A DNA stretch of 24,046 nt, from the NCBI RefSeq assembly GCF_000220395.1, contig NW_004086024.1, positions 1 to 24,046 of the forward strand, in the 5' to 3' direction. This DNA is from Ichthyophthirius multifiliis. Taxonomy: Eukaryota > Ciliophora > Oligohymenophorea > Hymenostomatida. Below are positions 12,748 to 23,364 of the stretch, piece by piece. The translations under genes were made by a program, and so were the position numbers. The notes under the pieces are model-generated. The model saw only the letters and a program-made list of their open reading frames with translations. It was not told the origin of the DNA and made no database searches. How positions within the stretch are numbered: position 1 is the first letter of the stretch; each line of letters begins with the position of its first letter.

Positions 12748-13349
12748 AGAATATAATAAAAATAAATTATTAAGAATTATTCATAATTTATAAATTATGT
12801 ATTATATTTGTATTGTATACGTTTTAAAAAAAAATATTAAATAATTGGAAAAAAAAAATATACATAAATAAATAATATATATAAGTTTTATAAATATATA
12901 TATTATTTTTAATTTATATTTTCATTTATAATTAAAATTATAAATATAAATATTTTTTATATTTCTTTTTATATTTTTAATTATTTTAATTTTTTATATT
13001 TTTTTTAATAACTTTTAAAATAGTCTTATATTATAATGATAATATAGAATGAGTTAAATAAAATATTTAAAATCTTTTTAAATAAATAATTTTATATATT
13101 ATAAATATTTATATTTATTATATAATTACAAAAGAAGTTTATATATAGGTTTAATTATTTTAAAGTTTTTTAGAATTAATTTTATATATATTTTTTTTTT
13201 TAAACTCTGTTTTTTTATTTCAAATGAAATTTTTTATAACTTATATTTTTAAAAATATTATTTATTTAAAAAAAATCTTTTTTTTTAAATATATTCTTAA
13301 AAATTTTATAAGTTAAATATTAATTTACTATAATAGCTACTTAATAAAT
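12748..13349. other. A/T spacer, no gene recognised
   Basis: Lies between two plus-strand genes. The sequence is A/T homopolymers and TA tracts with no coding composition. It presumably holds the 3' end of the upstream transcript and the promoter of the 13350 gene. Confidence 0.6.
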
Positions 13350-13766
13350 ATGCAATAAACATTATTATAATAGCAAAATAATTAATAAGCAATAATATAA
13401 GTTAACTCAGTTGATATTTAAAATAAAGAGTAATGTAATCCGGCTATTAAAAGTTTATTATCTTATAATAGTTGTTAAGATAATTCATTTTAAAATACTC
13501 CTGAATTGACTTATAATTATAATCAAATGCCAAATTAAACATTTAATCTTAATTAAAGCAATATTTTATCACAGGGTTATAATTTGAATTAAATTGAATA
13601 ATATTCAAATTATTCGAAATTCCATTATAAAGAAAATGAGGAAACAATTCAAGAAGACTAGGATATAAATGAGGACCCGAAATTTTTCTTTAGTGGAAAT
13701 ATGAAGAGTTGTATAATATATTCTTTAATTATATGTATAGCTTTAATTTATATGATTTTTAGTTGA
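13350..13766 (+). CDS. Small Q/N-rich tail-anchored membrane protein, 138 aa
   Basis: A single exon of 139 codons from ATG 13350 to TGA 13766 (TAA/TAG as Gln). Residues 1-95 are strongly polar, rich in Q, N, S and Y. A short acidic stretch follows (KENEETIQEDQDINEDPKFF). The chain ends in one hydrophobic segment, CIIYSLIICIALIYMIF, with a single residue after it. There is no N-terminal signal peptide, so the topology is that of a tail-anchored protein with its bulk in the cytosol, normally inserted after translation into the ER, mitochondrial outer membrane or peroxisome. No heptad SNARE motif is evident, so I do not call it a SNARE. Family unknown. Coding status is supported by the clean G/C rise and the sensible domain layout. 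Confidence 0.68.
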
Positions 13767-13917
13767 ATATAAATAATTTATTAAAATATATTTTTTTATA
13801 TTAATAAAAAAATATACATATATTAAATTATTGATTAAATTTTTTTAAAATAATAATAAATATATATTTTATATATAATAAAAATATTAAAATAGTATTT
13901 TTATATTTATAATAGGT

Positions 13918-14162
13918 TAATTTTATTATTTTTATTTATATAAGACAATTTCATCTTATTAATCTTTTATATCAAAATATTCATAGTCATATAAATAATA
14001 ATCTTGTTTATCTTTATAATATTGTTAATTTTATTAATCTTATTTATTTTAATAATCTTATTAAACATCATTTTAATCTAAAATTTTATAAAACTCCTTA
14101 ATTTCTTAATACATAGTTATATGTTTTTTAATAAAACATAATTTTTTGACATTATAATTCAT
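13918..14162 (-). CDS. Possible D/Q/Y-rich exon, 3' end unresolved
   Basis: From ATG 14162 the minus frame reads MNYNVKKLCFIKKHITMYQE, then a run rich in D, Q and Y (for example YYKDKQDYYLYDYEYFDIKD). About ten GAT codons fall in this one frame within some 70 codons. That is a strong bias for such AT-rich DNA and argues for a real exon. The frame stays open beyond 13918 into featureless A/T sequence and even into the antisense of the 13350 gene, so the true stop or splice site is not determined and an upstream exon is possible. The product is unrecognised. It would be convergent with the tail-anchored gene. Confidence 0.4.
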
Positions 14163-14757
14163 TTTGATTTTTTTTTTTTTCCTAATTGATATGTGTTATA
14201 TATTTAAACTTCTTCTAGTTTTTATAACAAAATGAAATAATATTATTTGATTTTTAGTTTGAAAATTTATAAATTTAATCTTTTTTGAAAATTTCAATTA
14301 ATTAACAAAAAAAATAATAATATGTAGTTAAAATTGTTATAAAAACAGTTAAAAATAACTTTATCTTTATAAAAAAAATTAAAAAAGTAAGAATAATAAC
14401 AAAAATAAAAATTATAAAAAAAATAAAAATGAAATGTAAATATTTAAAAATAAGTAACAATATATTAATTAAGTTATATTTAATTAATTTATTATTTAAT
14501 TTTGAAATAATAAAGTAGATTGTATAAATATATGATTATTTGTGATCTATGAATGTATATATTTATTTTGAAATAAATTTTTATTTAATATAATAGAATT
14601 ATATATATTTAAATTTAAATTATATTAATAAATATATATAATATATATTAAAAATAAAAATAATATTTTTTATAATAATAATATTAAATATATTGATATA
14701 AATATATATAAATTTATTATATTATATTATTTTTTTATTTTATTATTATCATATTTC

Positions 14758-14792
<35 letters not shown>

Positions 14793-16175
14793 TTTATTTA
14801 TTATTTTTTTTTATATATCATATATCTATTTTAAATATTATTTATAATTTTTTTACTACTTAATATTGTTTTCATATATATTAATAATAAAATTTATATA
14901 TCATTTTTATTTTTATTTATATTACTTCTTTAATAATTATACTTTATACAATTTTTTATTATATTATAATTAATTATTTTATTCTTTTTAAATATAAATA
15001 TTTTAAGAAGCCTTTTTATATATTTATATATATTATTATTTTTAATGCGTGATTTTTATGTTAATGTATAAAAGTTAATTTTATAATTTTCTATACTTAA
15101 TTCTTTGTTATTATTATTTTTTTTATATATATAATATAGTTTATTGTATAAATTAAATTTTTTTTTATTAACAATTTTAAATTTGCTTTATATTTTATAG
15201 AATTTATTCTATTTGTTTTATTTTATTATATATATATATTTATTTATTTTTATATAATATTTACTTTCATTGATTATTATCTTAAATAATATACTTTATT
15301 CAAATATACATTATATATCATTTTTTTTTATTTAATTTTTTATTTTAATTATGTATATAAATTTTTTATTTTTATTTTCAAAAAATTATTATAAATTTTA
15401 GTCTTAAAAAATTAAGAATAATTTAATATTATGAATATGTTTATAAAATATATAATAGATAAAAAAAAATTACATAATGAAATATAATATTAATTAACTA
15501 TACTCATATAATTTAATAAATTTTAATATCTATATAAATATTATATAAATTATTTATAAGATTATTTGTTTTTCATTTAAAATAAAATTTAAAAATAAAG
15601 TACCTTTATTTTAATTTAATAAATAATAAGAAATTGTTTATATAATTTTTTAAAAAAATTTAAAAAAATAATAAAAAAAATAAAAATAAAAATAAAAATA
15701 AAAAAAAAGATATGTAAAAAATAAATGATAAAATAAAAAATTAATAAAAATTATAAAAAATTAATATAAATAGAAACAATATATAAAAATTATTAATTAT
15801 TTAATATTGATTATTTCATATGGTAATTTATAATTATTTTAAAAAAATATTAAATAATACATTTATATTAATATAAAAAGATGATAATAAAATTACGTAT
15901 ATATTTAATATAGAAATGTAAAATAGAAATAATTATATTTATATATATATATATTTATTAATATATATATATTAAAATTATATATATTTTAATATATTAT
16001 TATTTTATTTATTTTATATATATATATTTATATTATTTTTTAAATTTAAATTTTTTAATTAATAATATTCATAATATTTTTAAATAATTTTATTACAAAT
16101 TTCTATTAAATTAATATTAATATAAACAAAATTATAAATATATGCCATATTTTTATTAAAATAAATATGACATTA
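14163..16175. other. 2 kb A/T spacer with T-rich plus strand
   Basis: No gene can be supported. The section 14690-15370 is distinctly T-rich on plus, the bias that minus-strand exons show elsewhere in this window, but reading it on minus gives only low-complexity K/N/I/Q frames. An (ATT)n microsatellite lies at about 14764-14791. The remainder (15400-16170) is mixed A/T with TA tracts near 15940-16025. Confidence 0.6.
14764..14791. repeat. (TTA)n microsatellite
   Basis: About nine uninterrupted TTA units in noncoding DNA. Confidence 0.85.
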
Positions 16176-16980
16176 TCAATATTTATCTTAATAATTATTT
16201 TTAAAATTTAATATTAAATTTTTTATATTTTCCATATTTTTTTCAAAATTAATATTATTATTATCTTCATTTTCTATATTTTTTATACTTTCTTCTTTAA
16301 TTTTTTCATTAATTTATTCTTTAACTTAAAATTACAAATAGTTTTATTCTAATTCTCTTTATTTAACATTCTAAATATATTGTCTTTTCCTTTAGTATTC
16401 TCTTTCTATTTCATTATCATTATTATTTTTTACAGGTAAAGTTTCCTAATATATCATATCTTTGATTTTAAAAATAATATTATTAAATTCATCATAATTA
16501 TCAATGTTTTTTTCCTATATATTCACGTTTAACCATTCATATTATTAATTTATTATATTTTTTTCTTTTTTTATAACATAAATTTTATTTTTTTATCTTT
16601 CAAATTTTCTTTGATAAAATCTTCCCCGTTTTTAATAAATCCACACTTTATGATGAAATTTTTCTTTATTCGTTTTTTTAAATTTAAAAAATTTAAGAAT
16701 TACATTTTTTTTTTTCTCTAGTTTATTTTTATTCTACTTGAATTATTTTTTATTTTATAAATTAAGAATTTTATTCTTTTATTTCATTATTATTTTCTTA
16801 ATAAAAAGAATTATTTTATTCATTTTTTCGAGTAATTTTTACTTTTAAGTCATATATATCTTATTAATAGGCATTTCTTTATTATTCCATATATAAAAGC
16901 ATATTTTTGGTTAAAGAATCATTATAATTTTATGTAATAAAACTCTATTATAAAATATTTTATTTTATATAATATATATA

Positions 16981-17023
<43 letters not shown>

Positions 17024-17819
17024 CTTCTTTTTATATACTCTTTATTTCTTTATTATTTTCTTAATCATAATATTCATTTAAATAATTTTAAAAATTGCTA
17101 CTTTTATTATCTTGATTTTTTTAATTTTTATTTAAAAACTAGAATTAATTTTAAGAAACTCTATTAGGAGTTCTTGGTATTTCTTAGGCATTTTCAAAAT
17201 TTTGAACGTCTTTATTATTTTCATTTTTGTTTTTGGTGTTTTCTGTTTTATTATTTTATTTTATATGTAAAGATTTAATAATATCTGTTTTAATATTTTT
17301 TATAGGAAGAGAATTTTGTTTGAGATTTTAATTTTTTTATGTAGAATTTTGTTAAAAAATTTTAATTTTTTCATTAAGAAAGAAATCTTACATTTATTCC
17401 TGTTTTTTTTCTTATTATTCTTTTAGTTTTTTAAATAAAATTTATTCTTGTAATTATTTTAAAAGTTCGTTTTTTTAGTTTTGTTTTTCTTGTAATTATT
17501 ATTCGTTTAAATTTTCCTTCCATAATGATCCTTTATAATAATTATTTTTTTCTATTTATATTTTTTATTATTGTTGTATTATTTATTCGTTTTAATATTT
17601 TTTAGTTCTTAATTCTTTTCTTTCATTTATTTATTATTTTAACATATCTGCATATTATTGCTTTGATTTTGGAATTTAATTTAAATTATAATATGGAGAT
17701 TCTATTGGCTTTTTTTAATCGAAATAAGCGTTTTTATTATATGGATTTTATTCATATTTTATTTAATTTTATGTTAATATACTTTCACCTATTTTTGAAA
17801 ATTAAAAAGAAGTGGCCAT
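16176..17819 (-). CDS. Coiled-coil protein, 507 aa, three exons
   Basis: ATG 17819 opens MATSFQFSKIGESILTQNQI. Introns at 16945-17024 (TA-rich) and 16664-16703 (40 nt) give exactly 508 codons ending NYQDKY-stop. From about residue 65 the chain is a charged helix (KQQYADMLKQQINERKELR, then many E, K, Q heptad-like repeats to about 145). A polar N/K/S-rich middle follows, then a second basic and acidic coiled-coil section near the C-terminus (EREYQRKRQYIQNVKQRELE). The KQQYADMLKQQI pattern resembles motifs in centrosomal or ciliary coiled-coil proteins such as CCDC66 and CSPP1, but that is a weak resemblance only. The second intron is needed for frame; without it the chain would end about 15 codons past 16664. 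No membrane segment is seen. An upstream (AT)27 array lies just beyond the start. Confidence 0.7.
16974..17022. repeat. TA-rich array inside an intron
   Basis: A nearly pure (TA)n tract filling most of the first intron of the coiled-coil gene. Its length is likely to vary between copies or individuals. Confidence 0.75.
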
Positions 17820-17884
17820 TATATTTTTCTTTTTTGTTAATAATAATATAAATTGAATAAATATATAAAACGATAAAATAAAAG

Positions 17885-17939
<55 letters not shown>
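17885..17939. repeat. (TA)n array, about 27 units
   Basis: A perfect TA dinucleotide run in the spacer between the coiled-coil gene start and the stop of the 18050-19053 gene, both on minus. It sits within the putative promoter of the coiled-coil gene. Confidence 0.9.
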
Positions 17940-17942
<3 letters not shown>

Positions 17943-18049
17943 ATAATAAAATAAAATTATGTAAATTTAAAAATTATTATATTAAAATTCTAAATATATT
18001 TTTTTATTTATTATTATAATTATATATTATTTTATTTTATAAAATTATG

Positions 18050-19053
18050 TCATTTATATACATTCATATATACTATATTCTCCTTTTTTTATTTTTTCTA
18101 AATTCTATCTATAAACCTATAAAATAAGTTATTTTTTTCGGAATGTCTTTTCGTAATTTTAATTTTTTTGTTATATAACTATTTATTAAATTTTTTTTTT
18201 TTCATACCAATATGCATTTATTTCATTTAAATTAGTTTTTTTTTTCATTTGAATTAGTATTATGTTTCGTTCAAATTAGTATTGTTTTTTATTTAAATTT
18301 AATTTTAGGTTATTTAAAATTAAATTCGAAATTAAAACAGAAATTTTATTTTAAGAATTAGAAAAGTATACTTTTATTTTAATTTTCTTCTAAATCTTCT
18401 CGAAATTATAAATTATTAAGTTTAAATTTAGAAAAGACTTTAAACCAATTATTTTTTATTAAAAATCTATAAAAATATCACCTTTAAAATATCTTAATAT
18501 TAATTTATAATTTACACTTTTAAATAATATTTAAGGTTTATTAACTATATTAAATATAAATACGATATTTTATATTTTTTGTAAGGTCTTTTTTTTCTAA
18601 TTCATTTATCAATTTTTTTTTTTCTTATTAGAAATCGTTTTTTATTATAAATCTACTTTTCTAATAATATTACATATTTATTATTTTAATATTTAATAAT
18701 GTCCATTTTAGTCCTTAATTTTTATTTGTTCCCATAAATACCCGAAGTATTACTAATAATATATTTTCTTAGTGTGAAAAAAGTACGTTTTTGCCTTAAA
18801 AAAAAAATAAGCCTTTTTTTACATCTATATAAACATCTATAATTTCCATATTTACCATTCGAATTAAATTTCTTAAATCATATAGAAATCTTTATAATAG
18901 TCTTTTACTAACAAATCTTCTATATCTAAAACTTTTCATTTGGGAATATAAATTATTTCTATCTAAATATTATTTTTTAAGTTGTCTATTTTCTTCTTTT
19001 TTATACTCTTTTATACATTTTAAATAATACTCTATATATAATTATGAATGCAT
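18050..19053 (-). CDS. Hypothetical basic protein, about 293 aa, three exons
   Basis: ATG 19053 begins MHSQLYIEYYLKCIKEYKK. Inferred introns are at 18795-18855 and 18597-18656. Exon 2 carries TYFFHTKKIYYQQYFGYLW and exon 3 SVNYKLILRYFKGDIFIDF, both of protein-like composition. The C-terminus reads ITKRHSEKNNLFYRFIDR and ends at TGA 18050. The frame is one base out at a T12 run (18191-18202; A12 in the coding sense): removing one base yields 294 codons. The product is basic and rich in K, N, I, Y and F; I recognise no family. An exon further upstream starting near 19130 (MCPYVDFSILN) is conceivable but needs a 23-nt intron. The splice choices are the best of several and could be wrong in detail. 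Confidence 0.5.
18222..18287. repeat. Three tandem copies of a 22-bp repeat
   Basis: Copies start at 18222, 18244 and 18266, each opening with TTCATTTAAATTAG or a close variant (one and three differences). The period is exactly 22 bp, so three copies add 66 bp and keep frame in the overlapping predicted exon, although each unit reads in a different frame. Confidence 0.75.
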
Positions 19054-19668
19054 TAATTAAACTTTCTTAAGAAATTTTTTTCCTATATATATGTACTTTT
19101 TTTACATTTAAAATTGAAAAGTCCACATAAGGGCACATTTTTTATATCGGGTTAGTGTTTATTGTACTCCTTATTATGTGTGTGCTTATTATATTGGAAT
19201 TTAAATGCAATATAGTTTTCTTCTACAAGGGAAATTTCAATTTGGTTAATTTTAAATGTAAAAACTAAATAATGCTCATGAATAGATTAATAAAGGGAGA
19301 AATCATATCGTTTTTTTGTTTTATTTTGGACTATCTTAGACATTATTTTGTTTGTAAAATATTAATAAAGGAGATATAATAAAGTAAAATAATGATAAAA
19401 TAATTACTATAAATGACATTATACATTATATTATTGATTTAATAGTTGTAAAGTCGACTTGTTTGGAGGGGGGGGGGGTAAAAATGTCAACTTTTTTATG
19501 GTTTTTGTAAATTTTTTGTTTAGTTTCATTAAAAAATGTATTTGTATTTTTTTATTAATAATGATTAATTTTATAATGTATTGTTTTATTTATTTATATA
19601 TTAATTTTTATTAAAATTATTTTATATTAAAATTAAAATAAATTCATTTATATAAAAAAAAAAAAAAA
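19054..19668. other. Divergent spacer with raised G content
   Basis: Lies between the divergent starts of the 18050-19053 gene (minus) and the NDUFAF2-like gene (plus). Unlike other spacers it has appreciable G on the plus strand from 19120 to 19480, including the G11 run, and a TGTGTG stretch near 19178. A plus frame stays open through much of it but its composition is not protein-like. A noncoding RNA or a bipartite promoter are possible; neither can be shown from the sequence alone. Confidence 0.5.
19450..19494 (+). other. G11 tract within an imperfect inverted repeat
   Basis: AAAGTCGAC at 19450-19458 faces GTCAACTTT at 19486-19494; eight of nine positions would pair. The loop contains GGA followed by eleven G (19468-19478). 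The left arm also includes a perfect 10-bp palindrome, AAGTCGACTT (19451-19460). Such a G run is exceptional in this AT-rich DNA. Function unknown. Confidence 0.7.
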
Positions 19669-20381
19669 ATGAATATAATAAGAAAATATCGAGCAATAAG
19701 AGAATGGATAAAAGGCTCGAAATACGGCTAAAAATATATATAATTAAAAGAAGAAATGTTAAACCAAAAGTTAAACAGGGAACTAGTTGGAATAGATAAA
19801 GACGGAAATAAATATTATTAGTATTATTCTCCATGGGGATTACCAACAAGAAGAGAAGTAAAAAAATAAATAAAAAAAATTAAATTTAAATATAAAAAAA
19901 GATTGATTTTGCAAATAAAAATAGCTATGAAATGACTGATTTGGCATTTTATTTTTGGTTGACAAAAAAAGATGAAATTCCTCCTACAAAAGAGGAGGTT
20001 TAATAATAGTAAGTATTTATTTTATATAATAAATAGAAAAAATTTAAAAGTAAATAATAGTTATATAGAAGAAAAAGAAAGAAAAAGAAGAGGCATTGAA
20101 TGGGACGAAAAGGAAAGATAACTTATGATGGAATTTTATTAATAAAGGTTCAAAATTATAGATAAATTAGAAGTTAATAGAAGATTGGGGTTAGAAGAAG
20201 ACGAAAAAGACAGATAATTAAGATTAGAATTAGAAAATTAAAAACAAAAAGATGAAATATAAAAAATGGATTTAAATTTAGGGATAATTAAATAAAAAAG
20301 TGAATATTTCGAACCAGAAGAATGGTAACAATAAAATCAATCAAAAAGAGGAAAATAAATTAAAAAAAATAAGGATGAAAT

Positions 20382-20443
<62 letters not shown>

Positions 20444-20492
20444 CATTATTTTATATTTGTTTATTATTATATTAGTACTTAGTTCTTTTTGA
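19669..20492 (+). CDS. NDUFAF2: NDUFAF2/NDUFA12-like mitochondrial complex I protein, 209 aa
   Basis: Four exons; introns 19858-19901, 20009-20060 and 20385-20482 give exactly 210 codons. The core matches the NDUFA12 family: RAIREWIKGSKYGQKYIQ near the start, then ELVGIDKDGNKYYQYY (38-53, family pattern LVG-D-GN-YY), WGLPTRREID, a Trp in AFYFWLT, and DEIPPTKEEV (87-96). RRxxxxAN and PPTxEE favour NDUFAF2 (an assembly factor for the NADH dehydrogenase of complex I in the mitochondrial inner membrane) over the structural subunit NDUFA12. After residue 100 comes a charged E/K/R helix typical of the NDUFAF2 tail but longer. The chain is predicted to end KDEIYSF. If the last intron is not removed, the (TAA)19 array is translated as polyglutamine and no stop comes before the next gene. 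ATG 19669 follows a long A run and precedes the WD40 gene by 161 bp. Confidence 0.72.
20386..20442 (+). repeat. (TAA)19 trinucleotide array
   Basis: Nineteen perfect TAA units at the 3' end of the NDUFAF2-like gene. In the reading frame they would be 19 Gln codons; alternatively they begin an intron that opens with GTAATAAT at 20385. Confidence 0.92.
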
Positions 20493-20653
20493 ATAAAAAT
20501 TTAAATAATTTTTTTTTTAAAATTTTTTTTTATATATAAATATCATATCTTCAAAAAAATTTTCCTTTGTTTATTTTTATAATATTTATTAATAAAAAAT
20601 ATTCCTTATATATAATCATTTACATATTATATATATATATATAAAAAAAAAAA

Positions 20654-23202
20654 ATGCTAAACACTATATACGAAGAGTTCGATTTCGAATCAAAAATTAA
20701 AGATTTAAAAAACAAGAAAATAAAGATAAAGATGACTGTAAAAAAAGACGAGTTTGGAAATCCAATCCCTACTTAATTAACTGAGTCTTAAATAATCCAA
20801 AATAACCTAAATAAAATAAATCCAACTACAAAGCCTGGCCTATAATAATCCCAATAAAGTTTATCTAATTCCACAATATTAACCAAAGCTCTTGACTAAT
20901 CATAAATAGTGAATAATCCTCGAATAATTCAAGCTCCTTAGACTTAAATAGGACACAATGTAAGCCATAAACAGAACATTTTTGATAGAAAATAAAACAA
21001 TGCTTTATTTTATTCCACAGCATAATCTATAGGTTAAGGTTTTTCAAGTAATTTAGGAATAGGAATAAATTAATAATAATAGCAATAATAATAAAACTTT
21101 CAATTAAATTAGGAAGATGATAATTACGAAAAAAAACAACAGCACAATAATTTATTTATGAGTTAAAATGTTAATTTAGGTCAAAGTACTGTTTCTTCAA
21201 GATAATTTGCATAAGATTTACAACATTTAGTCTTACCAAAAGCAGTTACTTAAACAATTAGTGAAGGAGATGATTAAATTTAAAAAGTTGAAGAACATAT
21301 AAAAAAGGAAAAAGCAAAAATAGATATGGATTTCGATTAAACTATTAATGATATGGTTGAAATGTTTAATTAATAAAGGAAAAAATTACATGCGAAATTC
21401 GATGATTTTTTCTGTTTATATAGGGAAAATTATATAAATTTAAATAATAGGGTTGCCAATTTTAAAGATAAATCAAGATTAGTGTCTAATAAATCAAATA
21501 TTAATGCACCAAATTAGAATATAAGTACTTTAAATAATGTAACTTTTTATGGAAAAGAGCCTTGTTCTACTGATACTATAATAAAAATAAAAGACGAGAA
21601 ATGCAATTTGTAAGCTTCTATAGACAATATAGAAAAAGAAATCGAGAAAAAGCTCCTTAATTTCCTCTCGGACGAGCTTTCGAAATAATCATATCATATT
21701 CCTTTATATAACCACTCAGAAACTTCTCAAATATTACTAACAGAAATCAAAATGAATATAATAAATTCCCTTAGTGAATATTTAAGAAATTTCAACCATT
21801 TAGTATATACAAATTAATTCTATGATTTTAACTATATGTCCGTAAGTCCCAATATTACGTCTTTGATATCGGAAGATAGGACTTCTGTTATAGGGGATTA
21901 TAGACCTTAAAAAGGTCTTTAATTGTAAATAGAAGCTAAATTTTCAACTTCCCATAATGATTCGATTTTATGTGTTTTTGCATTAAATGAAGATACTATA
22001 GCCACAGGATCCAAAGATTGCTCAATTAAAATTTGGAATATTACTTTAAATAAACATTTAGCAACTTTATAAGGACATTAAAGTTCTGTCAACGCATTAA
22101 GAGGTTTTAGGGCTTTTCCATCAGAAATGAATATGGGAAAATAATTAAAAAATACTAGTTTAGCTAAATTATTAATAAGTAAAATAAAAATTATTAATAA
22201 AAATATATATGTAAATAAAAAAAATAAATAAAAATATATATATAGAAATATGTATATTTATAATATATATATATATATATTTATAAATATTTTTTTATAT
22301 ATATATATTTATTTATTTATAATTAAATATTATTCTATATATTTTAAATAATATAATTTATAGATCATTAAGAAAACAAATAAGAAAAAGAACTTCTTTA
22401 TTTAGCTTCAGGGGGTGGAATGGGCGATCATTAAGTAATAATATGGGATATATAAAAACATTAACCAATAAGGGTATTAAAAAGACATACAAACAGTATA
22501 ACTAGTATATTAAGTGTAAAAGACGGAAGAACATTATTAACATCTTCATAAGATGGGTCAATCATTATATGGGATGTTCTAAATGGAAGTGTATTAGCAT
22601 AAATGTAGGAACATAATGGGTCTGTAAATTGCATTGCTATAACAAAAGATGGAAATAACTTACTTTCGGGTTCATCAGATAGGACTATTAAAGTTTGGGG
22701 TTTACAACATATATTTAATGTGGGTTTATAGAGAAAAGTTTTAGATAAATTCATTTTCGAGAAAAGTTTGTAGGATAATTGTCATGTTTTTTCTATTAAT
22801 TCTTCCCATATGGATTCTTCGATTATATTTACAGGAGGATCTGATTCAAAGATTAAAACATGGAATATTTCTACTGGAAACATCGAAAGGGAAATTGTTG
22901 GACATTAAAGTGTAGTTTCTGAACTTTTACTATTCGAAAATCCCTTTGATGGTAAAAAAAATAACTATATGATATTAAGTTCGGGAAATAGTGATGAATT
23001 ATTAAGATTATCAAATCCTATTTCTCCTATTAATAATGGAATTATGATTGATGAGAGATTATAACATGAATAGGCTACTTAATGTTCCCCTATTATGTAG
23101 ATTTTAAGAAATAATACTGATAATACTATCAGAGTAGCTATCATTACTTAAGATTCATAGGAAAAATTCTTTCTTATTTTTAGAGTAAGGACTGTTTATT
23201 GA
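20654..23202 (+). CDS. WD40-repeat protein with Q-rich and coiled-coil N-terminus, 787 aa
   Basis: Two exons joined over intron 22179-22363; 788 codons end at TGA 23202. Residues 1-200 are low-complexity (Q, N, S, T) with a run of about eight Gln near 139. A predicted coiled coil follows (about 209-245; VEEHIKKEKAKIDMDFDQ). From about residue 424 there is a beta-propeller: TGSKDCSIKIWNI (to ~463), VIIWDI (~532-537), TSSQDGSIIIWDV (~577), SGSSDRTIKVWGL (~618), TGGSDSKIKTWNI (~673), and a weaker last blade ending near 720. GH starts such as LQGHQSSVNAL and IVGHQSVVSEL support the assignment. WD40 propellers are protein-interaction platforms; the partner is unknown. The 185-nt intron falls inside the second blade. 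TAA and TAG fill Gln positions throughout (for example in GHQ), supporting the code. The start ATG follows a 12-A run. Confidence 0.9.
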
Positions 23203-23364
23203 CAATATATATAAAAATTAGCACATATTTTTATAAATAAATAATAACAATATGAATTTTTTACTTTAGAAAAATATAAAAAAATATATATATAAATTAA
23301 TTTTTTATAAAAATATAAATATTGATATATATGTCTACAAAAATATTTTTTTTTTTTTTTTTTT

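Noticed and set aside
17663-17851. 62-aa hydrophobic frame on plus
   Set aside because: Antisense of the N-terminal exon of the coiled-coil gene.
19100-19140. Extra first exon (MCPYVDFSILN) for the 18050-19053 gene
   Set aside because: It requires a 23-nt intron, shorter than any other needed here, and ATG 19053 is adequate.
19180-19668. Long open plus-strand frame leading into the NDUFAF2-like gene
   Set aside because: TGA is rare by chance here; the frame is dominated by F, I, L and C from T-rich DNA and crosses the G11 run, and the family start is at 19669.
19622-19849. 75-aa hydrophobic frame on minus
   Set aside because: Antisense of the NDUFAF2-like first exon; apparent membrane segments reflect A-rich codons on the other strand.
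20009-20036. 28-nt intron in the NDUFAF2-like gene
   Set aside because: The next AG at 20060 gives a 52-nt intron in the same frame, in line with the other introns in the window.
22461-22754. 97-aa frame on minus
   Set aside because: Antisense of WD40 blades, which are conserved on the plus strand.
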